Positions 50,314 to 58,969 of a stretch of 64,000 nucleotides of DNA are shown one piece after another (the first letter of the stretch is position 1; every line of letters begins with the position of its first letter). The stretch comes from Polaribacter sp. KT25b (GTDB lineage Bacteria; Bacteroidota; Bacteroidia; Flavobacteriales; Flavobacteriaceae). The stretch spans positions 2,919,501 to 2,983,500 of the forward strand of contig NZ_LT629752.1 of assembly GCF_900105145.1 (NCBI RefSeq). The letters run 5' to 3'. A program made the position numbers and the translations under genes. The notes below the pieces were generated by a model. That model did not search any database. It was not told the DNA's origin and saw nothing but the letters and a program-made list of their open reading frames with translations.

Positions 50314-51819
50314 ATGTCAAAATCAATTATTTCAACAGAAGAACAACAACTATTTGGGCATCCAAAAGGGTTATTTTATTTGTTCTTTGCCGAACTTTGG
50401 GAACGTTTTAGTTTCTATGGAATGAGGGCGTTATTAACGCTTTACATGGTAGAAAAAATATTTAAAGCAATTGCCGAGCGCGATACTGCAACAGCTGTAG
50501 TTTACGCTTCTTATGGTTCTTTAGTATATGCTTCAACTGTAATTGGCGGGCAAATTTCTGATAAAATACTAGGAATGAGAGCTTCGATATTTTTAGGCGG
50601 AATTTTAATGGCATTAGGCCATTTTGTTTTAGCTATAGAAAATGATATTGCTTTTTTTTTAGCACTAGCTTTAATTGTAGTTGGTAATGGTTTCTTTAAA
50701 CCAAACATTTCTACTTTTGTAGGTTCTTTATATAAAGAAGGAGACGTAAGAAAAGATTCTGGTTTTACTATTTTCTATATGGGAATTAATATTGGAGGTA
50801 TGGTTGCGCCTTTTTTATGCGGATTATTAGCTCTTAAATATGGTTATCATTATGGTTTTGGATTAGCAGGAATTGGAATGTTAACTGGATTATTTGCTTT
50901 TTGGAGAGGAATTAAAACCAATGTTTTTGGTGATAAAGGAATGCCACCAAGCAAAGAAGTTTACGAGAAAAAATTAGTAGGTATTCCTCAAAAAACTCTA
51001 ATTCCGATTGTAGCATTTTTAGCTGCTCCAGGAATTGCATGGTTATTAGCAGCATGGAGAGATAATTATGTTAGCTTTATTTTTAAATTTATTGGAGTTG
51101 CTGTTTTAGTATATCTAGGTTACATTATTTTTAATTTAAAAACTAATGAAGCTCGAAAAAAATTAATTATGGCAGTTTTAATTACCTTTTTCATGACTCT
51201 CTTTTGGGGTTTTCATGAATTATCTGGAAGTGTAATTACTCTGTTTGCATCAAGAAATGTTGACCTAGACGGTATAATGAGCGCAAGCCAAACTAATGGA
51301 CTAAACTCCATGTTCATAATTATTTTAGCAATTCCTATTTCACTTTTATGGGGATATTTATCTAAAAGAAATATGAATCCAAGAACACCATATAAATTTG
51401 GTTTAGGATTACTTTTAGCTGGTGCAAGTTTCTATATTTTATCTATAAGTGGTGCAAGTGCAGACGAAAATGGTATGGTTCCTTTCTATTATTTATTTGC
51501 GATGTATTTTATCATTTCTGTTGGAGAGTTATTTATGTCTCCTGTTGGATTATCAAAAATTACAGATTTATCTCCAAAAAATATTGTAGCTTTTATGATG
51601 GGAGTGTGGTTTTTATCATCTGCTTTTGCTTTTCAAATTGTAGGGTTTATTTCAGAACAATTGGCAATTGAAAGTACAGACGCAAATGTTGGTGGTTTAG
51701 AAACACTAACAATATATACTGATGGATTTCACCTAATTGCTCTCTATGCAATTGGAGCTGGAGCAATCGTATTAGTATTCTCCCCATTAATGAAAAAACT
51801 ATTAGGTAACGTTCACTAA
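50314..51819 (+). CDS. POT family proton-coupled peptide transporter
   Basis: 501 residues with 12-14 membrane helices. The POT/PTR2 proton-coupling motif is ELWERFSFYGMRALL (near residues 29-43, ExxERFxYYG type) and the second signature is FTIFYMGINIGGMVAP (near 149-164). It imports di- and tripeptides using the proton gradient. It begins 33 bases after the peptidase stop and is followed by a paralogue, with a terminator between them. Specificity differences between the two cannot be read. Confidence 0.92.
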   Translation: MSKSIISTEEQQLFGHPKGLFYLFFAELWERFSFYGMRALLTLYMVEKIFKAIAERDTATAVVYASYGSLVYASTVIGGQISDKILGMRASIFLGGILMALGHFVLAIENDIAFFLALALIVVGNGFFKPNISTFVGSLYKEGDVRKDSGFTIFYMGINIGGMVAPFLCGLLALKYGYHYGFGLAGIGMLTGLFAFWRGIKTNVFGDKGMPPSKEVYEKKLVGIPQKTLIPIVAFLAAPGIAWLLAAWRDNYVSFIFKFIGVAVLVYLGYIIFNLKTNEARKKLIMAVLITFFMTLFWGFHELSGSVITLFASRNVDLDGIMSASQTNGLNSMFIIILAIPISLLWGYLSKRNMNPRTPYKFGLGLLLAGASFYILSISGASADENGMVPFYYLFAMYFIISVGELFMSPVGLSKITDLSPKNIVAFMMGVWFLSSAFAFQIVGFISEQLAIESTDANVGGLETLTIYTDGFHLIALYAIGAGAIVLVFSPLMKKLLGNVH

Positions 51820-51831
51820 AAAACATCAATC

Positions 51832-51863
51832 AAAACCTCATAAACTAAAATTTATGAGGTTTT
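51832..51863 (+). terminator. Terminator between the two POT genes
   Basis: AAAACCTCATAAA pairs perfectly with TTTATGAGGTTTT around CTAAAA and is followed by a T-rich run. It starts 12 bases after the stop of the first transporter, so the second may be expressed separately or by read-through. Confidence 0.82.
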
Positions 51864-51884
51864 ATTCTTTTAATAACAATCATT

Positions 51885-53432
51885 ATGAGTACAGTTACAA
51901 CAAACAAAGAATTTAGTTTATTAAATCATAAACCCGCACTTTTTGTATTATTCTTTACAGAAATGTGGGAACGCTTTTCTTATTACGGAATGCGAGCAAT
52001 TTTTGTATTATTCTTAACCGCATCTTTTTCTGATGGAGGTTGGGAATGGACAAGAGAAAGAGCTTTAGGACTTTTAGGAATCTACACAAGTTCGGTGTAT
52101 TTAACGCCATTAATAGGTGGTATTATTGCTGATAAATTATTAGGATATCAAAAAGCTGTTGCACTTGGAGCGTTAGCAATGACTTTAGGTCATGCAGCAA
52201 TGTCTTTAGAAACAGAAACCACTTTATATATTGGTATTGCTTTATTAATTATTGGAAACGGTTTATTTAAACCAAATGTAACTTCTATCGTTAGTGGATT
52301 GTATGACAAATATCCTGAAAGAAAAGATGGCGCTTTTACCATATTTTATATGGGTGTAAATGCTGGTGGTTTTTTAGGTGTTTTATTATGCGGATTTTTA
52401 GCAAATAACTTAAGTTATTCTTGGGGATTTGGTTTAGCAGGAATTTTTATGTTTTTAGGAACTTTACAGTTTTGGTTTGGTAGAGAAATTTTCGAAAATA
52501 TAGGAACTTCGCCAAGTAAAAAAGTAGACTTATCTGACGCTGTTGCAAATGTTGAAACTCCAGAAGAAACAGTTGCCAATCATATTCAAAGAGATAGATA
52601 TATTGTAGTTGCAATTTTAGCTTTCTTTACCGTTTTCTTTTGGTGGGCTTTTGAGCAAGCAAGTGGTTCTATGAATATTTTTGCAAAAGATTATACACAA
52701 CGAGCGTTAACAGGCAACGCTGCCTTAACTTTTAAAATTGTAGATGTTTTAGTTTCTACAGTTCCGTTAATCATTATTTCATGGGTTTTACTAAAATTAT
52801 TTGGGCAAACTTTCAAAAAAATAACACTATCAAATACGGTTTTAGGTATAAGTTTTTTAAGTATCTGGGGAATTGTAATCTGGAAACTTTCTGTTATTAT
52901 TCCGCAACAAAATGCAGAAATAGAAGCTTCTTGGTTTTTAATTTTAAATTCACTTTTTATCATCTTTTTAGCACCCTTATTTTCTAAATGGTGGGAAAGT
53001 AAATTCAATCCATCAGCTGCAGTAAAATTCGGAATTGGTATGATTCTTCTAGGAGTTGGTTTTGGTGCTTTAGCTTATGGATCTAGCTCAATTCCGCAAG
53101 GAGCAAAAACAGCTTCCGTAAGTTTAGTTTGGTTGTTTTTAGCTTATCTTTTTCATACAATGGGCGAATTATGTGTTTCTCCTGTTGGTCTTTCTTACGT
53201 TTCTAAATTAGTTCCTGCAAAGAAAATTGGTATGATGTTTGGTATTTGGTATTTGGTAAACGCTTTAGGAAATTATTTAGCGGCCAAAACAGGTAGTTAT
53301 ATAGACCCAATTGTAGAGCAATATTCTATGTCTTTTTTCTTTCTGATATTTACAATAATTCCAGCTGCTGTAGGTTTGATATTTTTAGTATTAAACCCTA
53401 TTATTAAAAAACTTATGCATGGAATTAGATAA
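51885..53432 (+). CDS. POT family proton-coupled peptide transporter, second copy
   Basis: 515 residues, paralogous to the gene before it. EMWERFSYYGMRAIFVLF (near residues 27-44) and FTIFYMGVNAGGFLGVLL carry the POT signatures. It differs by an insertion near residue 210 (VETPEETVANHIQRDR) before helix 7. The ATG is 21 bases beyond the terminator stem. Likely imports small peptides; the pair with a DPP-IV-type enzyme makes a peptide-use cluster. Confidence 0.92.
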   Translation: MSTVTTNKEFSLLNHKPALFVLFFTEMWERFSYYGMRAIFVLFLTASFSDGGWEWTRERALGLLGIYTSSVYLTPLIGGIIADKLLGYQKAVALGALAMTLGHAAMSLETETTLYIGIALLIIGNGLFKPNVTSIVSGLYDKYPERKDGAFTIFYMGVNAGGFLGVLLCGFLANNLSYSWGFGLAGIFMFLGTLQFWFGREIFENIGTSPSKKVDLSDAVANVETPEETVANHIQRDRYIVVAILAFFTVFFWWAFEQASGSMNIFAKDYTQRALTGNAALTFKIVDVLVSTVPLIIISWVLLKLFGQTFKKITLSNTVLGISFLSIWGIVIWKLSVIIPQQNAEIEASWFLILNSLFIIFLAPLFSKWWESKFNPSAAVKFGIGMILLGVGFGALAYGSSSIPQGAKTASVSLVWLFLAYLFHTMGELCVSPVGLSYVSKLVPAKKIGMMFGIWYLVNALGNYLAAKTGSYIDPIVEQYSMSFFFLIFTIIPAAVGLIFLVLNPIIKKLMHGIR

Positions 53433-53483
53433 AAAATATTCAACTTTTTGTAAATTTAACCTATAAATTTCGACTTTTAAAAC

Positions 53484-54029
53484 ATGAAAAAAATAATAGT
53501 ACTTATAACAATTTTAGCTTTTAATTTCAATTTAAAAGCACAAGAAATAAATTGGATGTCTTTAAATAAAGCTTTAGAACTTCAGAAAGAAAATCCTAAA
53601 AAAATAATGATGGATGTGTATGCAAATTGGTGCGGACCTTGTAAACTTTTAGACAAAGAAACTTTTCATAATAAAGATGTTGTAGCGTATGTTAATGAAC
53701 ATTTTTATGCTGTAAAATTTAATGGAGAAGGTAATGAAACTATAAACTATAAAGAACATACTTTTGGCAATCCTAATTACGATGAAACAAGAGCAAACTC
53801 TAGAAATAGCGCTCATGAATTTGCTGATTTTATGGGGATAAGTGCATATCCTACAATTGCTTTTTTAAATGAAAAAGGCGAATTTGTAATTCCGTTAAAA
53901 GGTTTTTACAATCCTCAACAACTAGAGTTTTATCTTAAAATGTTAGCTGAAGACAAACATATTGAGTTAACGAATCAAGAGAAATATAATGAATATCAAC
54001 AAGCATTTATACCTGAATTTAAAAGTTAG
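53484..54029 (+). CDS. Periplasmic thioredoxin-like protein
   Basis: 181 residues with a signal peptide (VLITILAFNFNLKAQ). The active site WCGPC is near residues 49-53 in DVYANWCGPCKLLDKETF, and the cis-Pro in SAYPTIAFLNEKGEF near 130. An insertion between (GNETINYKEHTFGNPNYDET) is longer than in ordinary thioredoxins and matches the DUF255/thioredoxin_7-like type. A role in disulphide exchange in the periplasm is likely. It is convergent with comEC, five bases apart. Confidence 0.85.
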   Translation: MKKIIVLITILAFNFNLKAQEINWMSLNKALELQKENPKKIMMDVYANWCGPCKLLDKETFHNKDVVAYVNEHFYAVKFNGEGNETINYKEHTFGNPNYDETRANSRNSAHEFADFMGISAYPTIAFLNEKGEFVIPLKGFYNPQQLEFYLKMLAEDKHIELTNQEKYNEYQQAFIPEFKS

Positions 54030-54034
54030 TTCAT

Positions 54035-56056
54035 TCATTTTTTTTCATAAACAAAAGCTCCATTTTTACCTGTGTAATAAAATGGAGTTTTTTGCTTTTC
54101 ACAAATAGCTTTCCAATTATTTACATAGGTTTTATAATTATTTCCGTCTGCAATAATTTGTTTTGGACTGATGGTTTTAATCAATCTTTCTAAATTTATT
54201 TTAGGCGAATATTGCAAAACTACAATGGGATTTATCAAACCTTTTAGCTGATAAACGCCTAAACTATCAATAATTAAAATTTGCTCTTTTTTAAATTGAA
54301 AAACTGCAGGAATAGTATTTTTAAAAACCTTGTTAATATTTTCTCCAATACTATAAGACGTTATAAAGTTTGATTTTTCAATCGCCAAAGTATCTAAATC
54401 ATGATGAATTAATAGCTGTTCCCCTACTCTAATTCCAATTACTGAGTTTCTACTTTTATGAAATACAATAAACTCTTTTTTTGTTTTCTTCTGATGATTT
54501 TCAAACACAAAAACACTTTGAATTAGTACAATTGAAATTAAAAAATAAATAAGCTTTTTAGCTGATGTATCAATCAAAAAACGCGTGCCAAAAATCACAA
54601 GAAAATAGAATGTAATCATCCATAAAAAAGACATCGAAATCTCTTTCCACAAAAATTGTTCTTGCATAGAAATCCAACCAACAAAGTTGTTCATTAACGA
54701 AATTACAAACCCATAAATAGTTGCTAAGATCTGAGGCAAAAAACCAAGTAATGAAAGAGAAATAATTACAATTCCGCCAATTAAAATAGCACCTAAAAAA
54801 GGGATAATTACCAAATTAGACAACAAAAACAAACTTGGAAATTGGTGAAAATAAAATAAACTCAGAGGTAAAATCCCCATTTGAGCAGCAAAAGAAACCG
54901 TTATCAATTGCCAAAATTTATCAACTATTTTAAATCTTGGTTTGTACATTTTATACAATTTAGGTTGCACCCAAATAATGCCAAAAACAGCCAAATAACT
55001 TAACTGAAAACCAACATCAAACAAAAACATAGGTTTTACAACTAATAATAAAAACATAGATGAAATTAATGAAAATTCAATCACGTTTTTCCTTTTAAAA
55101 GTTAAGCTAACAGACAGAAAAGTAAACATGGTTACAGCTCTAACTACAGATGCAGAAAGCCCTGCAACGAAGGCAAACATCCAAAGAAATAAAACAACCA
55201 AAATTGTTTTGATAATTTTCCCGTTTTTTAATCTTTCTAAAGGTTTAAAAATCCAGGATAAAATGAGTAAAATAATACCAACATGCAAACCAGAAACTGC
55301 TAAAATATGTATCGCTCCTGCTTTTTGATAATCAGAAATTAATTCTTTAGAAATATCTTGTCTTTGCCCAAGTATCAAAGCGTTTATAACCGCTAATTCA
55401 TCCGTTTTAAAATTATATTTTTGAAGAGATTCTTCTATAATGTTTCTGAATTTTGCTGAAATACCAAGTAAAGAAAAACCCTGAAATCCAATTCTTTTTA
55501 ATTGCTTATTTTCTAAAAATAACTGTTGATGAATTCCTTGCCTTTCTAAATAGTTTTTGTAGTTAAATTGATGCGGATTTAATGACGAATTTATTTCTTG
55601 AAAGCTAGATTTCACAACCAATAACTCATCTACTTTTAAGGCTGTATTTAAACTATCTTTTATTACATTTAATAAAACTTTTCCGTTGGATTTGATTCCA
55701 TCAACTTGTGTGACTTCAACTTCATATTTATCATAATAAGTGCTAGATTTTAACACTTTATCAACCTTTAAAACCACTGAGGAATTGTCTTTTAAAGAAT
55801 GTTGATAATAGCTATTGTAATTTACATCATTCGTAAAATAAATAGCAGAAACGCCAATAAAAAAGAACAAAATAAAAGATACGACTGTAACTATTTTCTT
55901 GTTTTTGAGAATCAACAAGAATAAAGAAGTAACTAAAATTGATGCAAATAATTTTAGAAAACCAAATTGCCAAATTTGATGGTAAAATTGTAAATAAATT
56001 CCTAAAATAAGAAGTCCCACAAAGTGGAAGGGTAAATAATTAAGTAACCTTTTCAT
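54035..56056 (-). CDS. ComEC/Rec2 family DNA-uptake channel protein
   Basis: 673 residues. N-terminal helices and a small OB-like domain (DUF4131, about 30-170) precede the Competence domain with LGQRQDISKELISDYQKAGA, HILAVSGLHVG (near 250) and about seven more helices. ComEC carries single-stranded DNA across the inner membrane. The C-terminal 150 residues correspond to the place of the metallo-beta-lactamase domain, but its HxHxDH motif is absent, so the nuclease activity is probably lost or supplied by another protein. Last gene of the leftward surE-lpxB run. Confidence 0.87.
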   Translation of the reverse strand: MKRLLNYLPFHFVGLLILGIYLQFYHQIWQFGFLKLFASILVTSLFLLILKNKKIVTVVSFILFFFIGVSAIYFTNDVNYNSYYQHSLKDNSSVVLKVDKVLKSSTYYDKYEVEVTQVDGIKSNGKVLLNVIKDSLNTALKVDELLVVKSSFQEINSSLNPHQFNYKNYLERQGIHQQLFLENKQLKRIGFQGFSLLGISAKFRNIIEESLQKYNFKTDELAVINALILGQRQDISKELISDYQKAGAIHILAVSGLHVGIILLILSWIFKPLERLKNGKIIKTILVVLFLWMFAFVAGLSASVVRAVTMFTFLSVSLTFKRKNVIEFSLISSMFLLLVVKPMFLFDVGFQLSYLAVFGIIWVQPKLYKMYKPRFKIVDKFWQLITVSFAAQMGILPLSLFYFHQFPSLFLLSNLVIIPFLGAILIGGIVIISLSLLGFLPQILATIYGFVISLMNNFVGWISMQEQFLWKEISMSFLWMITFYFLVIFGTRFLIDTSAKKLIYFLISIVLIQSVFVFENHQKKTKKEFIVFHKSRNSVIGIRVGEQLLIHHDLDTLAIEKSNFITSYSIGENINKVFKNTIPAVFQFKKEQILIIDSLGVYQLKGLINPIVVLQYSPKINLERLIKTISPKQIIADGNNYKTYVNNWKAICEKQKTPFYYTGKNGAFVYEKK

Positions 56057-56090
56057 AGCGAACTAAAGTTACAAAAATATTTTTAAAGTA

Positions 56091-56570
56091 TTATAATACT
56101 TTTGTAGCCTTTAAAAATGCATTTTTCCAGTATCTTTCTGACAAACTAGAAACAATAACACCTCTAGCAGTTGTAGCGTGTATAAAACTAATTTCGTTAT
56201 CATCTTTAGAAACAATCAACCCAACATGATTAATGTTTTTACTTTTTCTACCTGTAATAAAAAATAATAAATCCCCTTTTTTAACTTGGCTTAATGAAAT
56301 TTCAACACCTTCATTTGCCATATACATAGATTGCCTTGGTAATTGAATATTTTCTAAATTAAAAGAAGTGTAAATAAGCCCAGAACAATCAAAACCATTA
56401 GCCGTAACGCCTCCTCTTCTATATCTTACACCTTCAAATTGTAAGGCATTGTAAACTACTTTATCTGTAACTGAGACTCCTTTATTTGCTTTTAAAACCA
56501 AAGGACTTACTGTTCCGCATGAATTCAATATAAACAAAAAGAACAAACAGATAAAGCTTATTTTTTTCAT
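56091..56570 (-). CDS. C40 family peptidase (NlpC/P60) lipoprotein
   Basis: 159 residues with a lipoprotein signal (FILNSCGTVS, Cys near 18). The catalytic Cys is in NGFDCSGLIYTSF (near residue 63) and the His in NINHVGLIVS (near 114), with a polar third residue following in SFIHATTARG. NlpC/P60 enzymes cut gamma-D-Glu-diamino acid bonds of peptidoglycan stem peptides. It lies seven bases after lpxB and 34 before comEC, typical for the group. Confidence 0.88.
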   Translation of the reverse strand: MKKISFICLFFLFILNSCGTVSPLVLKANKGVSVTDKVVYNALQFEGVRYRRGGVTANGFDCSGLIYTSFNLENIQLPRQSMYMANEGVEISLSQVKKGDLLFFITGRKSKNINHVGLIVSKDDNEISFIHATTARGVIVSSLSERYWKNAFLKATKVL

Positions 56571-56577
56571 TGCAAGT

Positions 56578-57690
56578 TTAATTTTTAAGGTTTTTATATA
56601 TAGATTTTGCTACTTTTTTTGATGCTCCTTTACCTCCTAAAATTTTCTCTAATTCAAAATACTCTAAAAATAGTTTCTCCCTATTTTTAGCATCTAAAAT
56701 TTTGCGCAATTCTACTACTAATTTTTCTTTTGTAAAATCATTTTGTATTAATTCTGTAACAACTTCTTTATCCATAATTAAATTTACCAAAGAAATAAAT
56801 TTTAGCGTAATAATTCTTTTTGCAATTTGATAAGAAATCGTTCCGCCTTTATAACAAACCACTTGTGGTACTTTAAATAAAGCGGTTTCTAAAGTTGCGG
56901 TTCCTGATGCCACTAAAGCGGCATATGAAATACTTAATAAATCGTAGGTTTTATTGTTGATAAAACGCACTTCTCTATCGCCAATTATTTGCTGATAAAA
57001 AGAAAAATCCTGACTTGGCGCACCTGCAATTACAAATTGATACTCAGAAAAATCATCAACTAAAGACAACATTACAGAAAGCATTTTGGTAATTTCTTGC
57101 TTTCTACTTCCTGGTAGTAACGCAATTATTGGCTTTGCTCCTAAATTGTGTTCTTCTCTAAATTTTTGAATTCCAACTTGATTTCTATCAGCAATTGCAT
57201 CAATTAAAGGATGCCCAACAAACGAAACTTCATAATCGTGTTTTTTATAAAATTCTTTCTCAAAAGGAAGAATTACAAACATTTTATCAATATCTCTTTT
57301 AATATCTTTAACTCTACCTGCTCTACTTGCCCAAACTTGTGGAGAAATATAATAATTGGTTTTAAAACCTTGTAGTTTTGCCCATTTTGCAATTCGTAAA
57401 TTAAAGCCCGAATTGTCTATAAAAATGAGTACATCTGGCTTAAAATCAACAATATCATTTTTACAAAACTTCATAAAACCCAATACTTTTGATAGGTTTT
57501 TTAAAACTTCAAAAAAGCCCATAAAAGCTCTTTCTTTATAATGACTTACTAAAGTTCCGCCAACATTTTGCATTAAATCTCCACCCCAAAAACGGATGTC
57601 TGCTTGTGCATCTTCTTTGTACAATTCTTTCATTAAATTAGAACCATGTAAATCTCCAGAAGCTTCACCAGCAATAATGTAATATTTCAT
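56578..57690 (-). CDS. lpxB: Lipid-A-disaccharide synthase
   Basis: 370 residues; joins UDP-2,3-diacylglucosamine and lipid X to the disaccharide of lipid A at the inner membrane. The GT-B signature AGEASGDLHGSNLM (residues 6-19), PQVWASRAGRVKDI (near 128-141), LPGSRKQEI (near 192) and SGTATLETALFKVPQVVCYK (near 262-281) are all present. Its start codon directly adjoins the stop of the small membrane gene, so the genes are coupled. Together with lptC it shows a Gram-negative lipid A envelope. Confidence 0.94.
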   Translation of the reverse strand: MKYYIIAGEASGDLHGSNLMKELYKEDAQADIRFWGGDLMQNVGGTLVSHYKERAFMGFFEVLKNLSKVLGFMKFCKNDIVDFKPDVLIFIDNSGFNLRIAKWAKLQGFKTNYYISPQVWASRAGRVKDIKRDIDKMFVILPFEKEFYKKHDYEVSFVGHPLIDAIADRNQVGIQKFREEHNLGAKPIIALLPGSRKQEITKMLSVMLSLVDDFSEYQFVIAGAPSQDFSFYQQIIGDREVRFINNKTYDLLSISYAALVASGTATLETALFKVPQVVCYKGGTISYQIAKRIITLKFISLVNLIMDKEVVTELIQNDFTKEKLVVELRKILDAKNREKLFLEYFELEKILGGKGASKKVAKSIYKNLKN

Positions 57691-57978
57691 TTAGAAAAAC
57701 TTTAAAATTAATGTTGTTAAAGCTATTAAAATTGTAGCAAATAAAACGCCTTTTGCTCTGTTATCTTGTTTCTTTTTAATAAACACAAAAAAGACAAATA
57801 AATTAGGAATTGCAGCTAAAGACAAAATTTTTCCATACAAATTTCCTTCTTGAATCATTTTTAGAGTGTCATCAAAACTATACTTAGAAAAATATTCTAA
57901 GTATAAGAAGATTCCTGCAGCAGTTGCAAAAAAGGAAATTAAAATACCAATAAGTATGTCTTTTTTTACAGTTCCCAA
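57691..57978 (-). CDS. Small membrane protein between surE and lpxB
   Basis: 95 residues with three hydrophobic helices (ILIGILISFFATAAGIFLYL, ILSLAAIPNLFVFFVFI and GVLFATILIALTTLIL). It overlaps the end of surE by 13 bases and ends directly before lpxB, so it is surely cotranscribed. Conserved at this place in Flavobacteriaceae, as I remember; function unknown. Confidence 0.75.
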   Translation of the reverse strand: MGTVKKDILIGILISFFATAAGIFLYLEYFSKYSFDDTLKMIQEGNLYGKILSLAAIPNLFVFFVFIKKKQDNRAKGVLFATILIALTTLILKFF

Positions 57979-58736
57979 GAGTTTATTTTTTGAATCATAT
58001 GATGTGCTGTTAAATCAAACTGAACAGGTACAATAGAAATATAACCATTTTCTAAAGCAAAAACATCTGTATCTTGCCCTTTATCTTTATTAACAAATTC
58101 ACCAGAAAGCCAATAATATTCTTTTCCAAAAGGACTTTTACGTTTGTCAAAAATTTCTTTCCAAAAGCCATTTGCTTGTCTACAAATTTTAACACCTTTT
58201 ATTTCTTCAGCTTTTAAATTTGGGATATTTACGTTTAAAACAATGCCCTCTGGCAAACCATTTAACAAGGTATTTAGCGTAATTTTTTTTACAAATTCTT
58301 CTGCAGGTTTAAAATCTGCATGCCATTTAAAATCTAATAAAGAAAACCCAATTGCAGGTACACCTTCTATACCAGCTTCAATTGCAGCACTCATTGTTCC
58401 AGAATAAATTACATTTATAGAAGAATTTGCTCCATGATTAATACCAGAAACACATAAATCTGGTTTTTTATTTAAAATCTCACTAATTGCCATTTTTACA
58501 CAATCGGCAGGCGTTCCAGAACATGTATATTCTAGTTGAGGTCCATCATCAATCGTAATAGGATTACAAGTTAACACATTATCAACAGTAATTGCATGCC
58601 CCATTCCGCTTTGCGGACTATCTGGAGCAACAACCACAACTTCACCAATTTTATTCATTATTTTAATAAGCGCTCTAATTCCTGGAGCAGTAATTCCGTC
58701 ATCATTTGTTATTAAAATCAAAGGTCTTTCTTGCAT
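57966..58736 (-). CDS. surE: 5'/3'-nucleotidase SurE
   Basis: 256 residues; metal-dependent nucleotidase for nucleoside monophosphates. The metal site ITNDDGITAPGIRAL (residues 8-22), the Ser of SPQSGMGHAIT (near 40), and SGINHGANSSINVIYSGTMS (near 93-112) with the metal-binding Asn are diagnostic. First gene of the leftward run with the small membrane protein, lpxB, C40 peptidase and comEC. Typical in stationary-phase survival in other bacteria. Confidence 0.94.
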   Translation of the reverse strand: MQERPLILITNDDGITAPGIRALIKIMNKIGEVVVVAPDSPQSGMGHAITVDNVLTCNPITIDDGPQLEYTCSGTPADCVKMAISEILNKKPDLCVSGINHGANSSINVIYSGTMSAAIEAGIEGVPAIGFSLLDFKWHADFKPAEEFVKKITLNTLLNGLPEGIVLNVNIPNLKAEEIKGVKICRQANGFWKEIFDKRKSPFGKEYYWLSGEFVNKDKGQDTDVFALENGYISIVPVQFDLTAHHMIQKINSWEL

Positions 58737-58969
58737 ACTTTATAGGTTTAAGATTCAAAGTTAATTGCAGTTTTCAAAATAAAAAATTAACTTTGAATGC
58801 TGATTTTTCCATTCTTTAAAGCAAATGTAATTTATTTTAACCTATTTTCTTTTTAACATTTTGTAAAGAATAAGAAAGTTTAATTTTATGTAACATTGTA
58901 TAGCTATAATTTTTGGCACTATTTTAGTAGTTTGAAATTATAAAATAATTAAAAAACGATCGTAGATTT

